Positions 52,041-60,274 of a DNA stretch of 64,000 nucleotides are shown here, piece after piece (the stretch's first letter is position 1; every line of letters begins with the position of its first letter). The DNA is from Putridiphycobacter roseus (GTDB lineage: Bacteria > Bacteroidota > Bacteroidia > Flavobacteriales_D > Crocinitomicaceae): contig NZ_QKSB01000012.1 of assembly GCF_003234935.1 (NCBI RefSeq), positions 1-64,000 of the forward strand. Reading direction: 5' to 3'. Under the pieces are notes generated by a model that ran no database searches, was not told where the DNA came from, and saw only the letters and a program-made list of their open reading frames with translations. A program made the position numbers and the translations under genes.

Positions 52041-52748
52041 TTAAATACCCAACTCGAATTGTATACTGTTTTGTAAATGTTTTAAACGATATTCTAATTG
52101 CTGGTAATATTGTAGTATAAAAAGTCGATTAGAATAAATTTTCAATAAAATGGATCTCATTATTTGATGGTCACCAACTGAAATACTGAAAGGCTGCTGA
52201 ATACTAATTATCCTACCTGCATTATTAAATTTTAATTGTGGGGCCAGCATTGAATTGATGGTGTTGAAATAGCTTTTTTGGAATTGCATTTCCTCATACT
52301 CCTCTTCTAATTTACGAAGGGTATTATAATCGTATTCATACAGTGAGATTATTTCTTGCCTTAATTTGTCATTACGGACTACTTCTAATCCCTTCGATTT
52401 TAAGGTGGAATAACCTGCAACATTCTGGACATTTATAAAGTCTCTGGTTAAATTTAAATAATGCTCTTGAATAGAATCTCCTGTATAGGTCCCTTTAACC
52501 AATATTTGGTTCCACACTTTACAAGCACGTAAGCCAACTTGATGCCCCTTGACATTAAGCTTTAAATCTTGTAAATCCTTACTCAAACCATTATTAATCT
52601 CTCTTAAAATTTTTGATTCTGCATGTACATTTTTTCTATAATCATTCCAATTATTCAATGCAAAAGCAGAGATAACAGCAATGAATATGGACAGGAATTC
52701 CAAAACATAGCGTCGTCGCCGTTCTTTTTTCAGCGGTAATTTATCCAT
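52041..52748 (-). CDS. DUF6090 family membrane protein
   Basis: 235 residues: a basic N-terminus (KLPLKKERRRRYVLEF), one membrane helix (about 14-31, FLSIFIAVISAFALNNW) and a long helical extracytoplasmic part with coiled-coil character (SKILREINNGLSKDLQDLKLN, YNTLRKLEEEYEEMQF, YYQQLEYRLKHLQNS). The NNWND motif just after the helix is characteristic of DUF6090 in Bacteroidota. Function unknown. Stands alone, convergent with the flavin-reductase operon. Confidence 0.82.
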   Translation of the reverse strand: MDKLPLKKERRRRYVLEFLSIFIAVISAFALNNWNDYRKNVHAESKILREINNGLSKDLQDLKLNVKGHQVGLRACKVWNQILVKGTYTGDSIQEHYLNLTRDFINVQNVAGYSTLKSKGLEVVRNDKLRQEIISLYEYDYNTLRKLEEEYEEMQFQKSYFNTINSMLAPQLKFNNAGRIISIQQPFSISVGDHQIMRSILLKIYSNRLFILQYYQQLEYRLKHLQNSIQFELGI

Positions 52749-52943
52749 AAATCAGTTATTCATTTTTAAAGGTCATAAAATAGTTATAATAAATCAAGAA
52801 AATTATAAGAATCAAAACTAATCCAACTTTTTATCCCTAAATGAAGGCATCTATTGCTTAGAAAGGGATAGATTTTATGAAATAAATACAGTTCCAAAAT
52901 AATATCTATATTATATTCGTACTTTAGTCACCATTAGAACACT

Positions 52944-53813
52944 ATGCCTCAAAAAATCAAGGAAAAAACACTGAAGAACCTCACGCTAATAATAATTGGA
53001 ATATTTTGTGCTGGCTTTGGGCTAAAAGGGTTTTTATTACCAAATTCATTTATTGATGGTGGCGTAACTGGTATATCTTTACTGGTACAAAATGTAACCG
53101 GTATTTCATTAGAATATTTAATATTAATAATTAACACTCCTTTTATAGCCCTGGGATACCGTCAATTTGGAAGAAGTTTTGCTTTAAAAAGTCTGGTTGC
53201 CATAATAGGACTTGCTTTGGTTATTCACTATTTAGAATTTCCTAGTATTACAGAAGACAAATTATTGGTAAGTGTTTTTGGAGGTTTCTTTTTAGGAGCA
53301 GGTATTGGATTAGCCATGAGAGGTGGTGCTGTTTTAGATGGGACTGAGGTCTTGGCAATATTTTTAGGGAGAAAAACAGGTGCTACCATTGGTGATTTAA
53401 TCATGGTATTTAACATTATAATATTTGCCACAGCTACCTATTTATTATCTATTGAAACGGCACTTTATGCCATGTTAACCTACTTAGCAGCCTCTAAAAC
53501 AGTCGACTTTTTTATTGAGGGTGTAGAAGAATATATTGGCGTAACCATAGTCTCCATGGAAAGTCAAGAGATTAGAGAAACAATTATCAGTAATTTTGGG
53601 CGTGGTGTTACCGTTTATGAAGGTCAAAAAGGATATGATGTCTCTTCAAAAGCATTGACGGATGTAAAGATACTTTATACTGTAGTTACCCGACTTGAAA
53701 TAACTAAATTAAAGAATGAAATTCTCAGTGTCGATCCGGAAGCATTTATTGTAATGACCAGTGTAAAAGATTTAAAAGGAGGCATGATTAAAAAGCGTGG
53801 ATTTCAACATTAA
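52944..53813 (+). CDS. YitT family membrane protein
   Basis: 289 residues. The N-terminal 190 residues hold five or six membrane segments of the YitT/DUF161 type (IIGIFCAGFGLKGFLLPNSF, IDGGVTGISLLVQNVTGIS, GAGIGLAMRGGAVLDGTEVLA). The C-terminal 90 residues form the cytoplasmic DUF2179 domain (FGRGVTVYEGQKGYDVSSK, VVTRLEITKLKNEILSVDP, MTSVKDLKGG), which resembles a ligand-binding regulatory fold. Transport substrate unknown. Monocistronic. Confidence 0.93.
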   Translation: MPQKIKEKTLKNLTLIIIGIFCAGFGLKGFLLPNSFIDGGVTGISLLVQNVTGISLEYLILIINTPFIALGYRQFGRSFALKSLVAIIGLALVIHYLEFPSITEDKLLVSVFGGFFLGAGIGLAMRGGAVLDGTEVLAIFLGRKTGATIGDLIMVFNIIIFATATYLLSIETALYAMLTYLAASKTVDFFIEGVEEYIGVTIVSMESQEIRETIISNFGRGVTVYEGQKGYDVSSKALTDVKILYTVVTRLEITKLKNEILSVDPEAFIVMTSVKDLKGGMIKKRGFQH

Positions 53814-53964
53814 CCGCTCCCCTCTTTCCCTCCTCATATAAAAACCAGGGGGCTTTACACGAAAGAAAACTAAAGCATCAACTCTTTTTTTACTGTTCTA
53901 TAAAACCGTTAATAAGTTGTATATTAATTATGTGTATATTTACACTGTCCATTAAATATAATTT

Positions 53965-54573
53965 ATGCAGAAAAAACAATTTTTATTTACGACACTAATA
54001 ATTTGCCTTTTATTGATAAGCTGTAAAAAAAATGGTGAATTCATCACGGATAAAACGACATATAAGCAAGGAGAAATAATTACAGTTTCTAATACCACTG
54101 AAAAGTCTTCAAAATTTTATAAGTGGGACTTTGGAGGTGTAGAAATAATAGAAATAAACCCTACTTACACTTTACCTGAAAATACACCCGTTGGTAGTTT
54201 TACCATTTCTATTTTACCGGTAAATAGTTTAAATACTACTGATAATTGGAAGAAAGGAAGTAAAACAGTAGATATTGTGGAAGCAGAGGAAGCTAAATTT
54301 TTGTTTTATCTTTCTGCGCCAATTCTATCGGCATCAGATGAAATATGCGTCATTACCATTGGGGACGTGAGTAAAGAAGTAGCTGTGCATGAACTTGCGC
54401 CAAACTGTGAAAGTAAAAACAATTTAAATGCTGTCACTTTCGATCATTTAAAGCCTGGTACTTACGATTATCTTATTCACGGTTCTTCTTCGTCTGGAGA
54501 ATATACACTTACTGGTAAATCAACATTAACATATGGGTATGACTGCCAAATAATTGATATATTTAAGTTGTAA
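53965..54573 (+). CDS. Hypothetical lipoprotein with PKD-like segment
   Basis: 202 residues: lipobox LLLISC with C20 lipidated, then a beta-sandwich start resembling a PKD domain (TYKQGEIITVSNTTEKS, FYKWDFGGVEIIEINPTYTL), and a second domain with two cysteines (DEICVITIGD and LAPNCESK) plus a third near the C-terminus (YGYDCQI). No specific family recognised. A small inverted repeat GTGTA/TACAC lies at 53932-53945 just upstream. Confidence 0.75.
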   Translation: MQKKQFLFTTLIICLLLISCKKNGEFITDKTTYKQGEIITVSNTTEKSSKFYKWDFGGVEIIEINPTYTLPENTPVGSFTISILPVNSLNTTDNWKKGSKTVDIVEAEEAKFLFYLSAPILSASDEICVITIGDVSKEVAVHELAPNCESKNNLNAVTFDHLKPGTYDYLIHGSSSSGEYTLTGKSTLTYGYDCQIIDIFKL

Positions 54574-54584
54574 AAAACTTATTA

Positions 54585-55121
54585 TCAAGCTTTTTCCTCT
54601 AAATTTGAAATCACCCCTTTGATCTGCTTTAAATGTCGTTCTTCATGTGCTAAAATAATCTCAATCGCTTTATTCAAGGTGTATACAATATTTTTATTGG
54701 AAGGAGAAGCCAGTACGACATCCCCAAAGTTTTGCATTTCTAAAATCATTTCTTTTAATTTATTTTGATGATTTTGAAATTTTTTGAGACTACTAATTCC
54801 TTCCTCTGTATTTGGTTCCCAAATTGGAAAAGTTTTTAACTTTTTCTTGCTGTCTAATTGTACCGACTTTAAAATAGTTTTTCCCATAAAACGGACCATA
54901 AACCCAAATTTACCTAGCCATGGTGTTTGGTATTTCCCTGCCTTAATTTGATTAAAAATGGGGAAATAAGAACGGTTAAAGTTTATGAGGTGTGACAAAT
55001 TTTGTGTAACACTCCACGTTTGTAAATTCGGTTGCCAGTTTAGTTCAACCGAATTTAAAGCAGCAATATGCTGGATAAAGTCATTCGTATTCTTATCTAA
55101 TTTTTCCGTCCAATTATCCAT
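54585..55121 (-). CDS. DinB family protein
   Basis: 178 residues from the ATG at 55121 (MDNWTEKLDKNTND); an ATG at 55148 adds nine residues of no family character. Four-helix DinB/YfiT-like fold: WQPNLQTWSVTQNLSHLINF supplies the first metal-ligand His (in LSHL), and EIILAHEERHLKQIKGVI the C-terminal His pair. These proteins are metal-dependent, often thiol transferases (bacillithiol or mycothiol) or of unknown role. Monocistronic. Confidence 0.87.
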   Translation of the reverse strand: MDNWTEKLDKNTNDFIQHIAALNSVELNWQPNLQTWSVTQNLSHLINFNRSYFPIFNQIKAGKYQTPWLGKFGFMVRFMGKTILKSVQLDSKKKLKTFPIWEPNTEEGISSLKKFQNHQNKLKEMILEMQNFGDVVLASPSNKNIVYTLNKAIEIILAHEERHLKQIKGVISNLEEKA

Positions 55122-55317
55122 AATTAATATCCGTCTAAAAGTTACCATGAAATATCATTTCCATAAAAGTCTTAACCAGAACAATAGACTGAAGTACTAA
55201 TTAAAATACGTTCCATCATTGGTCATTGGTTATGCTTCAAACTTTACTCCACGCTAAAAACATGACGGCAAAGGTTAAAAAAAAATAACATGAAAGGCAG
55301 TCAACAAGACAAAAAAA

Positions 55318-56535
55318 TTAATTCGCCATATCTTTTAAATCAGATAATGCGTTTATTTTATTAGCGGATGTCATTTCTTCAATCAACGCTTTACCAAATT
55401 CAGAACAGGACAAAGCTGCTTTTGTAATTGATAAATCACCAGTCACTTTTCCTTTTAAGATTAATTGTTTAGCTGCAGCATCTATTAAATTAGCCGCAGC
55501 AGTCCAACCAATATGGTGCAACATCATCACGCCAGAAAAAATTAAGGAAAGTGGATTAGCAATGTCTTTTCCTGCTATATCAGGCGCACTGCCATGAGTT
55601 GCTTCAAAAATGGCCATACCCGTTTTATAATTAATATTTGCCCCAGGGGAAATACCTATACCACCAATACAACCAGCAATCGCATCCGAGATATAATCTC
55701 CATTTAAGTTTGTGGAAGCCACTACTGCATGTTTCTGCGGATTTAATATAATATCTTGAAAAAAGGCATCTGCTATTCGGTCTTGGATTAAAATTCGATT
55801 GCTCGTATCTACGCTATCTTTCGTATCCCAAGTATAAGTCTGGTCTGGAAATTCTTCCTTGGCTAATGCATACCCCCAATTACGAAATCCACCTTCTGTA
55901 AATTTCAAAATATTACCTTTATGTACAATGGTAACAGAGGGTAGTTTATGCGCAATGGCATAATTTATAGCAGATCTGATTAAACGTTCAGAGGCTTGTT
56001 TGGATACTATTTTCAATGCAATAGCAGTCGTATCAGGAAAATGAACATACCCTTTACTGTTCGAATTTTTGACGATATCTAAAATTTCATGTACTTCTTT
56101 TGAATTCATCTTAAATTCGATACCACCATACAAATCTTCGGTATTTTCCCGAAATACAGTCATATTTATTTTTTCAGGATGTTTCAATTCTGACTTTACG
56201 CCTTTAATATATCCCATTGGACGCACGCAGGCATACAAATCTAAAATTTGTCGCAATTGCACATTGATAGATTTAAAACCTTCTCCAACAGGAGTGGTTA
56301 GCGGCCCCTTAATGGCAATTTTATGTTTTTTTATCTCCGCTATCGTTTCATCAGGTAAAGGAAGGCCCGTCTTTTCTATTGCATTCATTCCCGCAAGAAT
56401 TTCTACCCATTCTATTTTATTTTTCCCTTCATAAGATACAGCAACTGCTTTGTCAATTATCTGTTTAGTAACGGCCCATATTTCTGGTCCAATTCCATCT
56501 CCTTCAATAAAAGGAATAGTAATATTTTGATTCAT
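55318..56535 (-). CDS. icd: NADP-dependent isocitrate dehydrogenase
   Basis: 405 residues, close to the usual length for the bacterial homodimeric enzyme. It converts isocitrate to 2-oxoglutarate and CO2 in the TCA cycle. Motifs: PFIEGDGIGPEIW at the N-terminus, substrate-binding TTPVGEGFKSINVQLRQ and ACVRP, VFRENTEDLYGGIEF, IVHKGNILKFTEGGFRNWGY, and ATHGSAPDIAGKDIANP with the metal-binding Asp in NLNGDYISDAIAGCIGG. Lies on the same strand as the dab/sulP genes, 225 bp beyond sulP. Confidence 0.95.
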   Translation of the reverse strand: MNQNITIPFIEGDGIGPEIWAVTKQIIDKAVAVSYEGKNKIEWVEILAGMNAIEKTGLPLPDETIAEIKKHKIAIKGPLTTPVGEGFKSINVQLRQILDLYACVRPMGYIKGVKSELKHPEKINMTVFRENTEDLYGGIEFKMNSKEVHEILDIVKNSNSKGYVHFPDTTAIALKIVSKQASERLIRSAINYAIAHKLPSVTIVHKGNILKFTEGGFRNWGYALAKEEFPDQTYTWDTKDSVDTSNRILIQDRIADAFFQDIILNPQKHAVVASTNLNGDYISDAIAGCIGGIGISPGANINYKTGMAIFEATHGSAPDIAGKDIANPLSLIFSGVMMLHHIGWTAAANLIDAAAKQLILKGKVTGDLSITKAALSCSEFGKALIEEMTSANKINALSDLKDMAN

Positions 56536-56759
56536 AATAATTTTTATTTACCAAATGTGAAGCGAAATAGATAGTCCACCTTTGAGATATCTTATCAAAT
56601 TTATAAAAAGTACATGAAAATCAAATGAAATACCCCACTTATTCCTTTAAGATTTTAACGTTATCAAAATTTAATGTTAAAATTTAGACCTTGGTCTACT
56701 AGTTACTATAAAAACCACTTAACCAACACCATGCCAACGCAACACTACACCTGACATTC

Positions 56760-58340
56760 TCATTTATTTAATTTATGTGTAGCAAGTGGATGACTAGAAA
56801 AGGGTTTGTGATTTTCCAGTCCTATAATCTCACAAGTTATGCCCATTTCTCTTTTTTCATTTTGATAGTTATGAATAAAGGACATAAAGGAATGATCGAC
56901 TAATTTCGATTTTTCAAAATCGATAACTACATTATTTTGATCGGGGATAGTGGAAAGTTTTTTCTTAAATGAAATTAGATTAGAAAACACTGCGGCATCT
57001 TCCACCACTAATGTACTGGTACCATCTACGTCTATTATTTCTCCCCGAGCGGAAAATAAATTTGAAAAACTCACACCATTTGCTAAATGGAAAATAAATT
57101 TGACTAAAATTCCAGCTAAAATCCCCAATAATAAATCTTCTGCAAGCGTGACAATAACTGTAATAAGAAAAATCACCAACTGCTCTTTTCCTACTTTATA
57201 GGTATGGATAAATTCTCTAGGTGCCGCCAATCTATATCCCGCATAAATTAACATAGCAGCTAATGCAGCATTGGGAATTAATTCAATTAAAGGAATAATA
57301 AAAATCATAGCCAAAAGCAGAAAAACACCTTGAAAAAAATTAGACCATTTTGTTTTAGCTCCAAAACCAATATTAGCGGAACTACGCACTACCTCAGAAA
57401 TCATTGGCAGACCACCAAATAATCCAGAAATAACATTTCCTGCTCCTTGCCCTATTAGGTCTCCATTATAATTAGATTGTCGTTTATAGGGGTCTAAACT
57501 GTCAATTGCTTTTACAGTGAGTAATGATTCTAAAGTACTTACAAATAAAAACATAATAACATATTTCCAAAAAGCAAAAGTTGCTATTTCTGAAAAGTCC
57601 GCATTGATTGCTAAACTGCCCCAAAAATCGCCAATAGCAACTAGGGAATATTCTGGTTCTGTTTGTTTGAAATGCCAAATTATAGTTAGCGGAACTGCTA
57701 CCAAAAGCACCAACATGGGTGCAGGAATTTTATTTATAAACTTAACTTTAAACCTGGGCATAACAAACATAATTATAAGTCCCACAACTCCTATTACTGC
57801 GATATGCCAATGGGAATGCAGCACAAATTTTGGAATGTCCAGTAATAGCGCTATTGGTCCTTCTCCTTTATACAATGTTGGATCATCTCCTAAAAGCACT
57901 GGAATTTGTTTGGCAATGATGATTATACCTATGGCTGCTAACATACCATGTACTGCAGAATGGGGAAAGAAATCACTCAAGGAGCCTAGTTTTAACAATC
58001 CCATTATGATTTGCAGAAAAGCCATGACAACGATCAAGGCACAAACAATTTGCCAACCATGTGTTCCACCACCAAATTCAAGTACTGCCGCTGCAGATAT
58101 GGTGATTAGTCCGGCTGCAGGACCTTTGATACTTAATTCAGACACTTTAAAAAAGACAGTAAACAACCCACCAATGATAGCTGTTAATACCCCCATTGCT
58201 GCTGGAAATCCGCTGGCTTTAGCAATACCTAAACTAAGTGGTAATGCGAGTAAAAAGACTAAAAAACCTGAGGTTAGGTCTGTCAGAAAATGGGCTTTTA
58301 AGCCCTGAAGGCCCATTTTTGGTTTTTCAATTGTATTCAT
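56760..58340 (-). CDS. SulP family inorganic anion transporter (predicted bicarbonate or sulfate)
   Basis: 526 residues. Twelve to fourteen membrane segments of the SLC26/SulP type (LTSGFLVFLLALPLSLGIAK, SELSIKGPAAGLITISAAAV, NYNGDLIGQGAGNVISGLFG, GGLPMISEVVRSSANI), then a C-terminal STAS domain (about 430-510; VVIDFEKSKLVDHSFMSFI). Substrates in the family include sulfate, bicarbonate and chloride. It lies 60 bp after dabB on the same strand with no terminator between, so bicarbonate is favoured by context. The STAS domain keeps a short regulatory form. Confidence 0.93.
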   Translation of the reverse strand: MNTIEKPKMGLQGLKAHFLTDLTSGFLVFLLALPLSLGIAKASGFPAAMGVLTAIIGGLFTVFFKVSELSIKGPAAGLITISAAAVLEFGGGTHGWQIVCALIVVMAFLQIIMGLLKLGSLSDFFPHSAVHGMLAAIGIIIIAKQIPVLLGDDPTLYKGEGPIALLLDIPKFVLHSHWHIAVIGVVGLIIMFVMPRFKVKFINKIPAPMLVLLVAVPLTIIWHFKQTEPEYSLVAIGDFWGSLAINADFSEIATFAFWKYVIMFLFVSTLESLLTVKAIDSLDPYKRQSNYNGDLIGQGAGNVISGLFGGLPMISEVVRSSANIGFGAKTKWSNFFQGVFLLLAMIFIIPLIELIPNAALAAMLIYAGYRLAAPREFIHTYKVGKEQLVIFLITVIVTLAEDLLLGILAGILVKFIFHLANGVSFSNLFSARGEIIDVDGTSTLVVEDAAVFSNLISFKKKLSTIPDQNNVVIDFEKSKLVDHSFMSFIHNYQNEKREMGITCEIIGLENHKPFSSHPLATHKLNK

Positions 58341-58400
58341 TTTTTTTGTGTGTTTTATTAGTGTGTATTTTTGTATGTTTTTTTTAAATTACGATAAGGT

Positions 58401-60266
58401 TTATGCTGACCTTCTTGCTTCTGGGCGATACCATTTATGATTTGGTCCTAAGAAAATTCTTGCATAAATTCTCATGATGGCAATACCAGACACCACATAA
58501 TTTATGGCCAATAGTCCCATTAAAAATGGTTGATTTAATTGCACATGAGAAAAAATTAAATCCTCTCCTAAAAAAGTAGTGGTGATTGGAAACCCACCTA
58601 AAGCAATGGCACTCAATAAAAATAAAATTGCCTTGTATTTGTGTTCAATCGCATGTCCATAGTAATCATCCAAACTATATTTTTCTTGTTTCGATAATAA
58701 ATACATCACTGCTATCCCTAGCACTCCTGCTATAGCCACGCCAGAGAGGTAAAGTTCGATTTCAAAGAAATCGAAATGCGCATTAAATGAAACTGCAAAA
58801 GCAATTAAAAAATGGTTCAGCACCAATAAAATCCAAGCGCCATAAGGATGTTTTCGAATAGTAAATGCCCTTAACACAAAAGCCAATGCCAATAAGCCAA
58901 ATACATTCGGCAAATACTGGTCGAACATTAATTGCTCAACATCATAAAAAAGGAATAAATAACCAGAAAAAACACTGATAACGATAAATATACCTATGGC
59001 TGTCTTAGTATTTAGTTTGGATAAGTTACCGCCTATTTTTTTTACCGGAAACCACAAGTATTTATAAATATAATTATCCATATAAAACTCCTTTAAGGAT
59101 AAAACATACAAGGTATTATAAAGTTTAGATTGCCAATTATTCATTGTTTTATCTTCGGCTCCTTTGTAATTAAAAAATTGATCTCTTAATTTATAAGTCA
59201 CAATAGAAGGACTGATTAATAGTTGATAAGATCTTAAAAAGGCATTTCCAGTTAAATGAAACAGTGCCAAGGTTTCAAACCCAAGAGCAACTTCTACCAT
59301 CATGATACCAATTTGGGCCAAGGAAGAATAAGCTATTTGTCCCTTAATTGAAAATTGTACTCTCGCAATACTGGTTGAAACAATTGCCGTGATTAGTCCC
59401 AAGAGAATAATGTTGACTTGTACAAATAAAATGTGGTGCCAAAAAGGATAAGTTCTCAACATTAAATACACCCCTATATGCACCGCAATGGAGCCATAAA
59501 AAATAGAACTGGATGGTGTTGGACCTTCCATTGCTCTTGGTAGCCAAGAGGAAAATGGAAATTGTGCAGACTTTACACTAGCTGCTAAAATAATGGCAAA
59601 AGAGACCAGTATTGCTACTCCCATATTTTCCGCAATATGCGATTGTACAAAGGCTACATTCTCTAATTTAATAAAAGTCACATTTTCATGAAACAAATGG
59701 TGCATAAACCACATGGCCAATAAAATTCCAATATCCGCTACTCGATACATAGAAAATACTTTGAATCCATTTCTTACCGGCAAGTAACGGTCGCGATAAT
59801 AAGCAATCAAAAGAAAAGAAGACAGACCTAAAATCTCCCAACCGATAAACATAGTTTCAAAATTTCCAGAAAAAATAATCACTTGCACCCCAAAAAAATA
59901 CAAAATCATGGTATTAAAGTAGCGCTTATATCCGCTATCTTTATGCATATAACCTCTACTAAACATGGCTATCATAAAGGTAAGTGTGCTAGACATGATT
60001 AAATAAGTTGCGGTGACTTTATCGAACAACAAATCGATAAAAAAATGATAATGTCCATTACTGTACAGGGTAATTTCCTTGATATTTAAAGAATCGTGCT
60101 GTTGGAATACCCAGTACAAAGTAAATCCAATACCGAATAGCACTTGGACACCAGCAGGTATGGCCATAGATAAAAAGATACCGTTTTCGTTTTTACTTGG
60201 TATCATCAAACTGACTAAAAAACCCAAAAAAGGGATAATTAGAAATATAGGTAATATAGTTTCCAT
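58401..60266 (-). CDS. dabB: DabB, proton-conducting NuoL/ND5-like subunit of the DAB inorganic-carbon system
   Basis: 621 residues, about fifteen membrane segments. The antiporter-like core of ND5/MrpA proteins is seen: FIGWEILGLSSFLLIAYY, KSAQFPFSSWLPRAMEGPTP (with the conserved Lys and Pro) and SSIFYGSIAVHIGVYLML. It is not accompanied by other complex I genes; instead dabA follows upstream by 8 bp, the order known for DAB (DUF2309/NuoL-like) carbon-concentrating transporters. In that system this subunit passes cations down the gradient to drive CO2 hydration by DabA. Confidence 0.92.
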   Translation of the reverse strand: METILPIFLIIPFLGFLVSLMIPSKNENGIFLSMAIPAGVQVLFGIGFTLYWVFQQHDSLNIKEITLYSNGHYHFFIDLLFDKVTATYLIMSSTLTFMIAMFSRGYMHKDSGYKRYFNTMILYFFGVQVIIFSGNFETMFIGWEILGLSSFLLIAYYRDRYLPVRNGFKVFSMYRVADIGILLAMWFMHHLFHENVTFIKLENVAFVQSHIAENMGVAILVSFAIILAASVKSAQFPFSSWLPRAMEGPTPSSSIFYGSIAVHIGVYLMLRTYPFWHHILFVQVNIILLGLITAIVSTSIARVQFSIKGQIAYSSLAQIGIMMVEVALGFETLALFHLTGNAFLRSYQLLISPSIVTYKLRDQFFNYKGAEDKTMNNWQSKLYNTLYVLSLKEFYMDNYIYKYLWFPVKKIGGNLSKLNTKTAIGIFIVISVFSGYLFLFYDVEQLMFDQYLPNVFGLLALAFVLRAFTIRKHPYGAWILLVLNHFLIAFAVSFNAHFDFFEIELYLSGVAIAGVLGIAVMYLLSKQEKYSLDDYYGHAIEHKYKAILFLLSAIALGGFPITTTFLGEDLIFSHVQLNQPFLMGLLAINYVVSGIAIMRIYARIFLGPNHKWYRPEARRSA

Positions 60267-60274
60267 TCTAACGG

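Noticed and set aside
57517..58308. 263-codon open frame on the plus strand inside the SulP gene
   Set aside because: Antisense shadow of a membrane protein gene; no plausible fold or family.
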